DNA from: Oehlia diaphana
Taxonomy: Eukaryota; Glomeromycota; Glomeromycetes; Glomerales; Glomeraceae
Assembly: GCA_003833135.1 (NCBI GenBank)
Contig: QZLH01000153.1
Span: forward strand, 1 to 64,000
Direction: 5' to 3'
DNA length: 64,000 bases
Under the pieces are notes generated by a model. That model made no database searches, was not told the origin of the DNA, and saw only the letters and a program-made list of their open reading frames with translations. This document shows, piece after piece, positions 35,062 to 46,846 of this stretch (its first letter is position 1; every line of letters begins with the position of its first letter). Both the position numbers and the translations under genes were made by a program.

Positions 35062-38000
35062 TATATCGAAATTGGAGAATTTTGAAGAGTAAATTTCTCA
35101 TCATTCTACCATAAATGTTACTATATTGCTGATTTTTTAGTATCAACTTTTTTACATTATTCTTAACAATATTTAAATGTTTTTAATTTAAATTCAATAT
35201 ATAAATGCTTTATAATCTTAATTTATTTTTTTGTTATATTTTTCTGTTCAAAATAAATATTTACAGTGAAATTTTTTAAAAAATAATGAAACAACTATAA
35301 CTTTAAATGATATCATAATATAGATCTTGGTCATGAGTTTATTATCCAATTTACGCAAAGAAAATCAGATTTATTTTGAGTGTATAATATGCATTTTTAT
35401 TATATAAATAATATTCTGGATTTTTTTGTTACATAGTGTAACTTATATAAAGATGTAAAATATAGATTTTGTCTTGAAGAAAATGAAGATAATGATTATA
35501 TAATATATTGCCAACAGCTCAGTAATAAGTAGACAATTGTAGCTGATAATACTGTATGTAAATGCAATCAAATAATCAAAATTTTTTATTACAAAAAAAA
35601 TATATTCAATTCAGTTAAGAAGATATACAACAATTGTTCTTATAAAATAACAACTTTTTGCTACTACAATTGGTGTTAATCTTGATATGTCTATCTCTTA
35701 TATTCAGTTATTCACTTAATGATAAGGAGTTTTTTTTCAAAAGAAAAATACAAGAAACTCAAGACCATTATTAAGTTAAAGAGAATAGCATTAACTATTG
35801 CAGCTCTTTTCTTAGAAGTATTTGTTAATGAATTTTATAATATTATTTGGTAATTATATTGTAAGGTAGTAGCAGAATGGGAATGTACTAAAGGCATAAA
35901 AAAATAAGACTTAAGAAAAAGACTATTAGCACATTAACACATTATATATTAACAGATTTTAACTATATAGACAAAGGAGAGTATATTCAGTTTGATTTAA
36001 AAAAAAAAATTTTAATTATAATGAATAATGATCAATAGCATTAGGAAAAATAAAATAATATATAAACCAATTTATTAAAGAGAGAAATAGGGTATTTTGA
36101 AAGGTATATAATAATACAAAAATATATAAATATAACATAACTTTACTTTTTTTTTTATTTAGAGGGTAGTGAAAGTATTTACTTAAGTATTATAAAATAG
36201 TGATCCTATATAATTTAATAACTACTATTGAAGGATATAAGTGAATTTTATAAGGTGATGATAAGGCACAGAAGCAATTTTATAGATGGAAAACTAATTT
36301 AAAATTTTAATAAATTAGGCTATACAAATTTGATTTTATGATTTTCATAATATAAAAATTTCATAAATAATCTGGCAACCCAACTTTTAATTTTTTTTTT
36401 TCAAAAATTTTATATGCGAAATTTTTATCAATTTTTAAAAAATTCCCACCCGCCATAGTAATAATATAAAAAAATTTTGACCCAGCCAGGCTATGAAAAC
36501 CATTTTTACCACTTTGTGTCATCTTAGTTATATTATAGATATTTTTGTACTCTTATATATAATTAATAAACTTACAAATTGCATTACTTTAGATTACTTT
36601 AGAAAAAAATAAATAAATTAATCTTTTTAATAATTTTAAAAATTATATAAATTTATTATTATTATTAAATTTATTTTGAATTTTTTTTAAGTATTTTATT
36701 AATTTATATTTAAAATTGCTAAAAGTAATTTTGCTAATATAATGTTATATAATTTTTTAGTAATATATTATTTATTACAAATTACATACTGTATATAACT
36801 TATAATTGATCTGCATAAATTTAAGTACTTTTTACTCCTACTAAAATAGATCTAATTTGCTAAAAATCAAATTATCACATTTTAAATCTATACTAATTTG
36901 CTAAAATTCAAAATATAAGTTATAGTAAAATTTAAAAATAATATAGGTCTAAACTTGCTTAATAAATTATAATTTCAGTTTATTTGTAAATCAGTAAATT
37001 TAATTGTTAATTTACTGAAATTAACAATCTTTTTTTTTTTTTATTAATAAAAAAAAATAAAAAACTTATATAAACTAAACTATCAATTTTTATAATTTAT
37101 AATTAAAAATATGTAGATTATAAATAAAATAATAATCAACAAAAATAATAAATATAAATAATTATTAAAAAATAAAATGTTGCAAAACTAATCAGATGGT
37201 TTTTAGCCTGCATTATACTTAATTTTAGCCAGAATTATAATTAATTTTGGCCAAAATATAACCCAAACTCCAAAACTGATATTTTTAAAAATATTATTTA
37301 TAAAAGTTAAAAAAAAAGAATAAATTAAACTTAAAAAAAAAATACCAATTTGCTCAAATATAAAATATAACTTTGTAAAATTAATACAATTTACTAAAAC
37401 TTATAATTATAACTATTAATTATTTTTCAATTAATTTACTCTATCTAAAATTATGAGTTTAATCTAATTTTAATTGAATTTGCTAAAACTCAAATGTGAG
37501 TTATATATGGAATGCTTAGAATCCTTATTACATTATAACTCTATTTTTACTATATATTTAGAATTTTTTCAATATGAGAAATTACATCATATAATTTTAG
37601 TTAAATTTTATAATTTTAATTAAAATATTCTTTTTAGGTATTTGAACTGAATAATGTATATAATTCAAAAAAGCAACTTTATTTATTTTAAAAATAAGCA
37701 ATAAATTATACAAAAATCTAAAAAAGAATTTTTATATTAATCATTTAATTCTAATTAAAATTAAGAAATTATATGATATCAGTAATAATTATTGCAGATG
37801 ATAAATAGTAATATTCTTTTTATATTATATTAAAATTTTTTTTAAACCTTTTTTTTTTTAAATTAAAATTAAATTTCTTTTTTTTTTTTTAAGATATTAA
37901 AAAGTATTAAATCTGGTATTTTTAATAAATAAGTTTATATTTTTAATTATTTAAATTATTTAAATATTTTGATGATAAAATTAAATTATACTAATATTTT

Positions 38001-39226
38001 GTAAAAATACTATAAATATATATTTTTTTTTTTAACTGCAGTATATTCATTGATTTATTAAGTAAATATAGTATAAAAATTACATATGAATTAAATTACA
38101 TTAAACAAAACCTAACATTATTAATCAATGAACTACTCATCATATTATAATAAATACCTTACATATGCACTGTCAGATGGAAATTACGTTTAAAGAATAA
38201 GACACATATAAAATGATTTTTCTTAGCAAATGCTTTTCTTTTATATGATGAAATCTACAGAATCTATATCACAATTAAAAAATAATTTTTTTTTGCAATA
38301 TAAAGAAAATTAGAATTATTTAAAAATACCTTATTAATCCTTTTATAATTTTAGATTTAAGTAAACTTTGTATAGTAGTAAAAAACTCAAATTGGTATAC
38401 TCTTTAGATTTTAATTACTTCTTTAATATCTGTCTAAATGTTAGAATTGATGAGTTTATATTTATGTAAGTCTTTAAAGTATATCAGGATAAGAAGATTA
38501 ATTATCAGATGAGAATAAGACATAAGAAAAGCAATCCTTACTGGATATCTATTTAAAATTCTTTTAATTAACAAATAGTTCTATTTATAAAATAAAAGTA
38601 AAAGAAAAAAAATAACAAAAAGAATAATAATGTAAAAATTGAGAAAAATTGTATAAACTTTTAAAGAAAAAGCTCAGCAAGACATTTATTATGATTCTTG
38701 AATCCTTTTGGAGTAAAAAAAACTGTGAATGAGGCCTAAATATTAAATCAGGTATTGTTTAAAGAGAAACTATTAAAAGTTATTTCTACAAATTGAATTA
38801 AATATAAGTTTATATTGAAAGACAAGTGGTTTAATAAATTTCCAAAAGATTTTATTTGATCTGATATTATTCTTAAAATGGAAGTTATCTTTCATATCCA
38901 TTATGAGTTTTTGTAATATTGGCAAATTTTGGTAGTAATAAATAGCAAACTTTTAAAAAAAAATTGTTATATTTATATAATATATAATTATATAAATAAA
39001 AATATAATTATTTAAAATATTAAATTTAGAAATATTTGTAAAAATTAATTTAGAATAAAATGAATAAAAAGATATATATTTGGATTTTGAAAATAAAGCG
39101 CATATTTTTAATTAAAAATAAAATTTTGAATATAATAATATATCTTATTTTATTATATTTAAAATTATTATTATTTGAATTTGTATTACATTTATTAAAA
39201 TATAAAATAAAATAGTAATAATTAGA
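35062..39226. other. Gene-free AT-rich repetitive region
   Basis: 4.2 kb with no supported coding sequence. It includes repeat family B copy 2 (37085-37525) and family B end fragments near 36850-36925. All longer frames are short and rich in Ile/Asn/Lys from AT composition. Confidence 0.65.
37085..37525. repeat. Dispersed repeat family B, copy 2
   Basis: It is colinear with 10385-10815. Both copies share the block TGCAAAACTAATCAGA, the segment TACCAATTTGCTCAAA, and the right end AATTTGCTAAAACTCAAATG then TGAGTTATATATG. Copy 2 carries an extra GCCAGAATTATAATTAATTT insertion relative to copy 1 near 37230. No ORF. Confidence 0.6.
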
Positions 39227-40026
39227 GATAGTATCAGTTTAGGTGAAACTGGTTTAACTGCAATTTGAAACTGAACTGATATTAGGCGGTTTGAATATTA
39301 CAAACTATAGTTTGTCAAACCACAATTCAAACCATGATTCAAGCTAATTTTAATCTTTTATATAAAGTAAACTTATTATTAAATAAATTAACAACTTTTT
39401 AAGTTTTAAATTAGAAAATTATGTTTAAGGTTACTTGTCTAAACTTCTTCAAAATCCTATGATTAGTTTCGTCAAAATTTTACTATAGATTTATTATAGT
39501 TTCGGCAGAATTTTAGCAGTTTCAGCATTTATAATAAGTTTCAGCAGTTTTGCTTTTCTCCAGAGTTTTGCCAGTTTTTTAATATAACTTTAATATAGTT
39601 TTGGCAGAATTTCGCTTTTTGGCAAAATACTATCTTGTCTAAACTCTTAGGTTTCAGCAAGCAACCTTAATTATGTTACAATAAAATTTTTGTTTTTTTC
39701 ATTAATAAACTTTAAAAATAATTTTTTTTTTTTTGATAAAATTTAATAAATAATAATAAAAAAAATCATTTTTTTATTAATAAATTTTAAGAAAAACTTA
39801 AATTGGCCAGTTATTTTGATAATCTATCATATAATCTGGCTAATTTAATAATTGAATTCTAACTCATTCTTAATAAAATTAACACCTGTGATTTGTATAA
39901 TTGCAGTTTAATTGTGGTTTGAACTGCGATTTGTACTAAACAATAAACTACAATCAGTTTAGTTTGTTGTCTAAACTGTCAGTTTATAAACTGAACCAAG
40001 TTGAACTGAACTGATATCATCTTAGT
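39227..40026. mobile_element. Inverted-repeat element rich in CAGTTTA/AACTG motifs
   Basis: Left end GATAGTATCAGTTTAGGTG and the reverse complement of the right end, GATGATATCAGTTCAGTT, are imperfect inverted repeats. Subterminal regions on both sides carry clusters of CAGTTT, AACTG and GGTTTGAA motifs in both orientations (39232-39350 and 39890-40020), as in elements with transposase-binding subterminal repeats. About 800 bp including a nested MITE at 39426-39669. No ORF. Exact borders are uncertain by some bases. Confidence 0.6.
39426..39669. mobile_element. hAT-type MITE nested in the CAGTTTA element
   Basis: The 244-bp unit begins TAAGGTTACTTG and ends CAAGCAACCTTA (11 of 12 inverted). 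It is flanked by the 8-bp duplication ATTATGTT at 39418-39425 and 39670-39677. Internally it repeats GTTTCGGCAGAATTT and GTTTCAGCAG phrases several times. No ORF. The 8-bp duplication indicates hAT-type mobilisation. Confidence 0.82.
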
Positions 40027-40675
40027 AATGATTTAAATAAAAAGATTAATAATATTTTTTAAATATAAAAAAATTCAAATAACAATTACAAGTTATATTA
40101 AAAGATTATAAATAATAAATAATAAATAAATAAATATTTTTACTAAACTTTTTGTTTATTATAGCATTACTTTTTGAATTGTAAAAAGCTTTTTCTTTAT
40201 TAATTTTATGAAAATATTATATTCTAAATATTAAATTTTTAAGAATTACTTTTTTTATTACAATAGTCAATATAGAATCTATAAATATTTTTGCTAAACC
40301 AAATGTAAATTTGCTTAAGAAAGTAAATTTATTATTAAGTATGATTAATAAAATACTATTAATTTATATTAGGTTTAAATTATAGACTTTTTCATCTGAT
40401 TAATTACTATATATTTTTGTAATAAATACCAGTTAATAGAAAAGAGTATATATATTCTTTAAAAAACTTTTTAAAAGATTCATATACTGGAGAATTTTTA
40501 AAAATAAAAATAATTTGAATAATTAATAAAATTGGTGCAAAAAAATTTTGTTCAATAGTAGCTTTTGCAAAAAATATGGTTTTGAAAAAATATTTGTTCA
40601 TTTACTAATGCAATGTATAATACTTATAAATAAATAAGTAATATTATGAAAATTTGATTAAATTGCAAAAATCAG

Positions 40676-40895
40676 AATTCTGTTTATTTATAAGATAGGT
40701 TACCCTAAACCTAAGGTAAAAATCATATACAAAATTCTTTGCAAATTCTACTATAAAAGGAAATTTTATGTTACATTGTTATGATTTTTTTCTTTTTTAA
40801 CTAATTAACCAATAGAATTTAAGAAAAAGTAAAGTAAAAATCATTAGTAAAGGCTAATTTTCTATGGTGACCTTTATTATAAGTAAGTGGGTCCT
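40676..40895. mobile_element. MITE family A, copy 4 (uninterrupted)
   Basis: It begins AGAATTCTGTTTATTTATAAG and ends TTATTATAAGTAAGTGGGTCCT. Over 220 bp it aligns with copy 3 (TAAGATAGGTTA, AAGGTAAAAATCATATA, AAATTCTTTGCAAATTCTAC, AACCAATAGAATTTAAG). It supplies the empty-site version of the interior that is interrupted at 21901-22216. Confidence 0.8.
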
Positions 40896-42231
40896 CAAAA
40901 ATCATTGTTGATTTGCTAATTGCAAAAAAAGTAGTAATATATTTTACTTAATTACATATTGCAGAATAAATTTTAAAAAATAAAATATCTAAAAATACAG
41001 TTACAAATAATAGATTAAAAAGTACATTGAAATAAGATGAATAACAGTTTTTAATTACACAAATTCAATTATTAAATATGAAAATATATTAAAGCAAGTA
41101 GTAAGTAATTTTTTTTTTTTAATTATAATTTTAAACTTTTAAAATATATTATAATTTATTTTATAGATATTGCAAAATGAACCACATATAATTAGTCAAG
41201 AAATTCAATTAATTTTATGAAAAAGGGATTTTTTTAGCAATGTAAAAGATTTAAAAACAATATTATTACCAATCAAAAAAGTTTTAAGTTATTCTTGAAC
41301 ACAAAACAACTGTTTTATTAATCTAATAATTATGGCAGCTATTAAAGAATTATCTGATATCATCGTACAATACTTTTGAATACCAATAGTTTATAAATAC
41401 TAGGTATTTAAACAAATATTCCATTGTATACAAATCAACTAAATTACTAGTATTTATAATTAATTTATAGTAATAAGTAAAAGTTTTAATACACCTGAAG
41501 CATGATCTGCACTATTAGCCATACGATAATATGCGGTATTTACATTGGTTAACGTGACTTCCGTCACTTCCGTCAATTCGCAGTATTGAACACAAACAAT
41601 CCGTACTATATCAGAAATTCCCTAAAAAGTAGTATTTAAATGGAAAAGAATTTTACTATTGAACAACATATTTGGAATATAAGGTAAATTCAAAAAGTAT
41701 ATCAATTACCAATAAAAATCGGATGCTATCATTATTTCAAGTTAATTTGAATATTCATGTTATTTAGTGGCCTGATAAAAAGATCTGATGATAAGAATGA
41801 TTGCCTAAAAAAGTATATGTTCGCCTCAAAAGAATTTGTTTATCCTTGTTTTAAAATGGCAGAAGGATAATGAAATATGATGAATATGATGAATATGATG
41901 TCAGAGTAAACAGTTAATAATAAAGTCATCAGGACAAGATATAGTCATAAAAACCATTTTATATGTGAGAAACCATGCCACATTTTTTTTTTGATCTTAT
42001 GATTTAAAAAGGCGTATAACTTGTGTATGAGAAATTTTTTTTTTAGTTAAATGTTTCTCACAGTTATCGTTGAAATTTCTGGAAATTTCCTAATCATGAA
42101 GATATAAAAAGGGACTATCTTTTTAAAAATAATTTTCTCAAGAAAAAATATAACAGTATTAAAAAGAATATTTATATCAAAAAATATTATAATTTCTTAT
42201 CGATTTTTTTTTTTAAAAAAAAGAAAACAAG
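40896..42231. other. Intergenic region upstream of the triplicate-motif gene
   Basis: No gene is supported. A T11/A8 tract at 42204-42222 lies 9 nt before the start codon of the small protein. GTGACTTCCGTCACTTCCGTC at 41553-41573 contains a short direct repeat, CTTCCGTCA, twice. Confidence 0.55.
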
Positions 42232-42602
42232 ATGTCTACAATTAAAAAAATTAACGAATTTAACGATCCATTTAATGACATTAGATTAAACGCTCCTGAA
42301 ATTTTCAATTCTTGTAAGTAGAAAAACAAAAATTTCCCTTCGTAAAAAAAAAAAAAAAAAATTCCCACCGTAAAAAAAAAAAAAAAAAAAAAAAATTTTT
42401 TTTTACTCGAATTTTTTTCAATTTAGCTCCAAGAACAAGGCGTCGTATGAGCGAATTAATTCCAAACGATCCTCTGAGAGAAATTGAACTTCATGCTCCT
42501 GAAATTTTTGAACCAAGAACTAAAGGAAGACGTATGAGTGAATTAATTCCTAATGATCCATTGAGGATGATTGAATTAAATGCTCCTGAAATATTTCATT
42601 AA
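42232..42602 (+). CDS. Small protein with three copies of an NDP-x-x-x-I-x-L-x-APEIF motif
   Basis: Two exons, 42232-42313 and 42427-42602, join in phase to 85 aa; the donor is GTAAGT and the acceptor TTTAG. The protein is almost wholly three repeats: NDPFNDIRLNAPEIF (about 12-26), NDPLREIELHAPEIF, and NDPLRMIELNAPEIFH at the C-terminus. Repeats 2 and 3 are each preceded by RRMSELIP and separated by Arg/Lys-rich linkers (PRTRRR, PRTKGRR). There is no signal peptide, transmembrane segment or Cys. I do not recognise the family. The conserved motif spaced by basic linkers looks like a multivalent short linear interaction module (inference). The intron contains A18 and A24-like runs. The start is the first ATG after a T/A tract and the motif continues across the splice, so the model is well supported. 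Confidence 0.8.
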
Positions 42603-45600
42603 GAATTATTTTTGAGGAAAATTTAAATTTTTTTGTAATATATGTATCGACTCTTTTGTCAAATAGTTTGTAATTTTACATTACTATATTTTTATTGTAC
42701 ATAATTTCATGTTATTATCATCATTATTTTTTTTTTTTTTTTAAAACGTTAATAAAGAAAATATGTAATTACTGCGGCATCCATATGACTTTTTAGTATT
42801 GTCATGTGTTTAAGTATGAATTGGGTCCCTGCATAATAAAAATAAGGGTCCCTTAATGTCAATTTTTCTCCATGTGAAAAAAATCTTTTATAAATAACCG
42901 GTCAATTCATTACTTCAATGAAAAGAAATTTTTTTTTATGTAGGATTACATCATAATACAGGGGGAATAATCTCTTTTTAGTCACGGACCATTCTACAAA
43001 CGGTATTATTGACGATACAAAAGATAAGATACGCTCCGGACAGTAACGTTGTGTCACCGTGGTAAATTGTTGTGATAATTAATTAACTTTGTGATAGTCG
43101 GGGGGTTCTTTTTTTTAAAAAAAAACAATTGAAAAATTTTACAAATACGCTAAAACAAATACGCTAAAAAAGAAAAACGTAATCGTATAATAATAATGTA
43201 CGAGTTAGTGTTACTTTACACTAAATTCGATTCGAAAATAAAAGGGAAGTTACACTTAGTACAAACTTCGACCGGTATGTCCAAATAAGATCCTAACCTA
43301 TCAGATTAAAGATCACATTATACGTGTCAATTAACTATAGAATCAAAAAAATTTTTTTTTGACAATGAAAATTTTAAAATGCAATTATTTAAATATATAT
43401 ATTTTTTTTCAGAGAATATAAATATATTTATTTAACCGGAAAAGAATAAATATCGATTTGGGAAAAAATTTTCATTATCGTTTTTAGCATTTTTAAACTA
43501 AATAAAGGTATATTTAATATAAACCCACGCGAACATTTAAAATTTATCCGAATAAGCATACATAATTCTTCTTGCAGAAATTAATTAATTAAACATATGT
43601 ACTGTGTATCAAACTTTATAAATCTGGTAATAAATAATTAGACACAAAAAAAAAAAAAAATCTTTTGTGGTTTTTTTTTTACTGTTTTTTTTTTACAATA
43701 AAAAAAGGAAACAAAAATCTCAAATAGTGAAAAAAAGAAAATGTTTTTAATTGGATGAATACTATACATATTTAAAGTAAGAAGTAAAATTTTGCATAAT
43801 GCATACCCATTTTGATGAATTACTATTAAAGAATAAGAAGTAAAAAAGTGATCAGTATTATATATCACTTTTTATTATTATCAATTCAAAATAATTGTAA
43901 ATTGTATACAATACTATAATAAATTACATTATTTTGTATATTTATTTACATATAAATAATTTTTAGAATTTCAAAATATATAACATTTTTAATTGCATTT
44001 TTAAAAACTACAACTACAATTGATTAGCTTTCAATTAAAAAAAAAAATTTGAATGATTTCATTGGAAACTTATGTATTTAAAAATTACCAAGTATTTTTC
44101 TGGTAATTTATTGCAGATTTGTATATATAGAATAAAGAAAATAAAGAAATTGTTCTTTAAAAATTAATTTTGATTTTTGTATCTTAAAAAAATTTGATGA
44201 TCTTAAAGATAAAAAAAACAATTTTTTAAATATATATATTATAGAATACTATAAAAATTATTTAAATAATAAATGATATGAATGGTATGTAATATTTTTT
44301 ATGTATTAAAGAAGTAATATAATCTTTTTTAGATTGTAAATTAAATAATTTTTTATATTTTTTATATTTTTTATATAAAATTTTTTAATTTATATATTGT
44401 AAAAATTTTTTGCTTTAGTTAAAAAGTAAATATATACATATATATACTAGTTTACTTTCAAAAATATAAACTTGAAAGAAGAGACTTTGATTCATTCTAA
44501 TCTAAGTAAATTACTTTATTAAAATATATAAGGAAAGTATTATTATTTTTAAATAACATTTATTTTTGTGATTTACAAGTAAATCAAAGAAAATTGGAAA
44601 TATTTAGTAATTTACTATTTCGCAAAAGAAAAATAAATTTACTTGTAATTTTTTAATTATTTTTGCTATTTTGCATTTACTTTACAGCTTGTAATTATTA
44701 ATTACTTTTTAATTATTTCGCATTTATTTTACAGAAAAGAAGGACAGTATGATAAACTGATTTTATTTTTATTTAAAAAAAAAAAAGAATTTAATTTGAA
44801 AGATACAAAAAAAAATCTTTGTTAAAAAAAAAACCGCAATTTTTTATCTAAAATAAACCTTTTTCGTTTTCTTTAAAAAAAAAAGGATTACATATTTTGT
44901 TCTAAATAATAATATTTATATATATATTAATATATACAGTATATACTATATACGTAAAAATTGGTAAAAGAATGAATGAATTTTTTTGTTACCAGTGTTT
45001 TTAAAGGAAAGTCTTTTTTTTTTTTTTTTTTTTAAGGGTTTTTTTAAGGAAAGNNNNNNNNNNNNNNNNNNNNNNNNNNNNNNNNNNNNNNNNNNNNNNN
45101 NNNNNNNNNNNNNNNNNNNNNNNNNNNNNNNNNNNNNNNNNNNNNNNNNNNNNNNNNNNNNNNNNNNNNNNNNNNNNNNNNNNNNNNNNNNNNNNNNNNN
45201 NNNNNNNNNNNNNNNNNNNNNNNNNNNNNNNNNNNNNNNNNNNNNNNNNNNNNNNNNNNNNNNNNNNNNNNNNNNNNNNNNNNNNNNNNNNNNNNNNNNN
45301 NNNNNNNNNNNNNNNNNNNNNNNNNNNNNNNNNNNNNNNNNNNNNNNNNNNNNNNNNNNNNNNNNNNNNNNNNNNNNNNNNNNNNNNNNNNNNNNNNNNN
45401 NNNNNNNNNNNNNNNNNNNNNNNNNNNNNNNNNNNNNNNNNNNNNNNNNNNNNNNNNNNNNNNNNNNNNNNNNNNNNNNNNNNNNNNNNNNNNNNNNNNN
45501 NNNNNNNNNNNNNNNNNNNNNNNNNNNNNNNNNNNNNNNNNNNNNNNNNNNNNNNNNNNNNNNNNNNNNNNNNNNNNNNNNNNNNNNNNNNNNNNNNNTT

Positions 45601-45777
45601 TTTTTTTCCAGTTTTTTTAATAGAAAGTTTTTTTTTTTTTTTTTTTTTTTAAGGGTTTTTTTAAGGAAAGTCTTTTTATTGGTATCGTAAAAGTTAACGA
45701 TATTGTGGATGTACAAAATTATTTTACAAGCAAAAAAAAAAAAGAAAATTTTTAAATAAATTTTTAAAAAAAAGAAT
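42603..45777. other. Gene-free AT-rich region containing the assembly gap
   Basis: No gene is supported. Homopolymer A and T runs are frequent. An N gap occupies 45054-45598 (listed). The plus- and minus-strand frames crossing the gap are artefacts of the Ns. Confidence 0.65.
45001..45673. repeat. T-rich tandem repeat around a 545-base assembly gap
   Basis: Ns fill 45054-45598. Both sides of the gap end in the same phrase, a T run of about 20 followed by AAGGGTTTTTTTAAGGAAAG (left copy ending 45053, right copy about 45630-45670), preceded by CCAGT and TAATAGAAAGT/AAAGGAAAGTC. The gap therefore lies in a tandem array whose unit is roughly 60-70 bp, and its true length is unknown. Confidence 0.75.
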
Positions 45778-46846
45778 TCAGTAAAAGTTGTAATTGTTAT
45801 TGAAATTATTGTAACTGCTGTAATTGTGAAGATTAAAATTTGTACGAGCTCGCCTACTAATTGGAGATTGAATTCCAAATTCTTTCATAATTCGTTCTTC
45901 TCGTTCTTTTTCCTCGGCAAGTATCATTTCAACTTCTGTAACTTCAACCTTACGATTTAAAGCAGCTTTACCTTCAGCTATCATATCAGATAATTTACAA
46001 TTAAATTTAAGGAAAATATCTTCTTCATCATCGATATTATTATCAGAATGAGTGGAAGTATTATTAAAACTATTACTCATATCAACAGAAGAAGATTTAC
46101 GACGTATAAATCTACGACCACGACGAACACGGAATTGTCTTCGTCGTGATGAATTTGTTGGAGAGTGTGTTGGTGTAGAAATAATTTTTTGAGAAGTTTG
46201 AGTAGTTTGTTGTGAAGATGATGTAGAAATTGTAAGAGAAGGTTTAGTTTCAGATGTGATTGTATTGGAATTTGCAAATGTTGTTGTTGTTGATGATGGC
46301 TTTAAATAATAAAGTAAAGTAAAAAGGGGGTGGGGTTAATAATTTTTATTATTTTATTTACGAACGATAATAAAATGAAACAATAAATAAAGAAGAACAT
46401 ACCATAGACCAAGAATTATCATAAGGTGGAGGAGGTTCTTCATCTTCAACAGTTTCTACATTTTCACCCCAAGTAGAAACATCTTTTTTCTTATGATCAT
46501 AAACATTTTCATCATCATCATCTATTTGTAAGATATCATCATCGTAACCAAAATTTTGTCTCGTTGAATGACCTCCATTATTTAATGTATTTCCGGTTAA
46601 TGTATTTATGGTATCAGTGGCAAAAGTGGAAGTATAAGTAGCAAGTTCTACAGCTTTATAAAATAAGTTTGCGACAATTCCAGGACGATGTTTTTTAAAT
46701 GGAGGTTCTTGTATATTATAATCAGAAATTTCTTGTTGTTGTTGTTGTTGTTGTTGGAATTGTTGGTATTGTAAGTTATGTTGGTTTTGTAATTCAAGAC
46801 GTCGCTTAGAATTTGGCGGGAAATCTTGTATTGAAGTTGACTGCAT
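45778..46846 (-). CDS. Unrecognised 321-aa protein, probably nuclear
   Basis: Two exons, 46846-46403 and 46299-45778, join in phase (donor GTATGT). In order: a basic SKRRLE near the start, a polyQ tract of about 8 after QQF, FKKHRPGIVANLFYKAVEL (about 50-68), which is the only segment that looks folded, an acidic block (DDDILQIDDDDENV), EEPPPPYDNSW with a PPxY-like PPPPY, a Ser/Thr-rich linker, a strongly basic RRRQFRVRRGRRFIRRK patch, a second acidic stretch, and a charged helix (EVEMILAEEKEREERIMKEF) before an Asn/Tyr-rich tail. The Arg patch suggests nuclear localisation, and PPPPY could bind WW domains. Both are inferences; no family is recognised. A T15/A13 tract lies about 15 nt upstream of the start. 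Confidence 0.75.

Noticed and set aside
42204..42602. Triplicate-motif protein as a secreted effector
   Set aside because: No signal peptide or hydrophobic N-terminus; the first residues are charged and polar.
44946..45878. Long ORFs on both strands crossing 45.0-45.7 kb
   Set aside because: They are open only because 545 Ns carry no stop codons.
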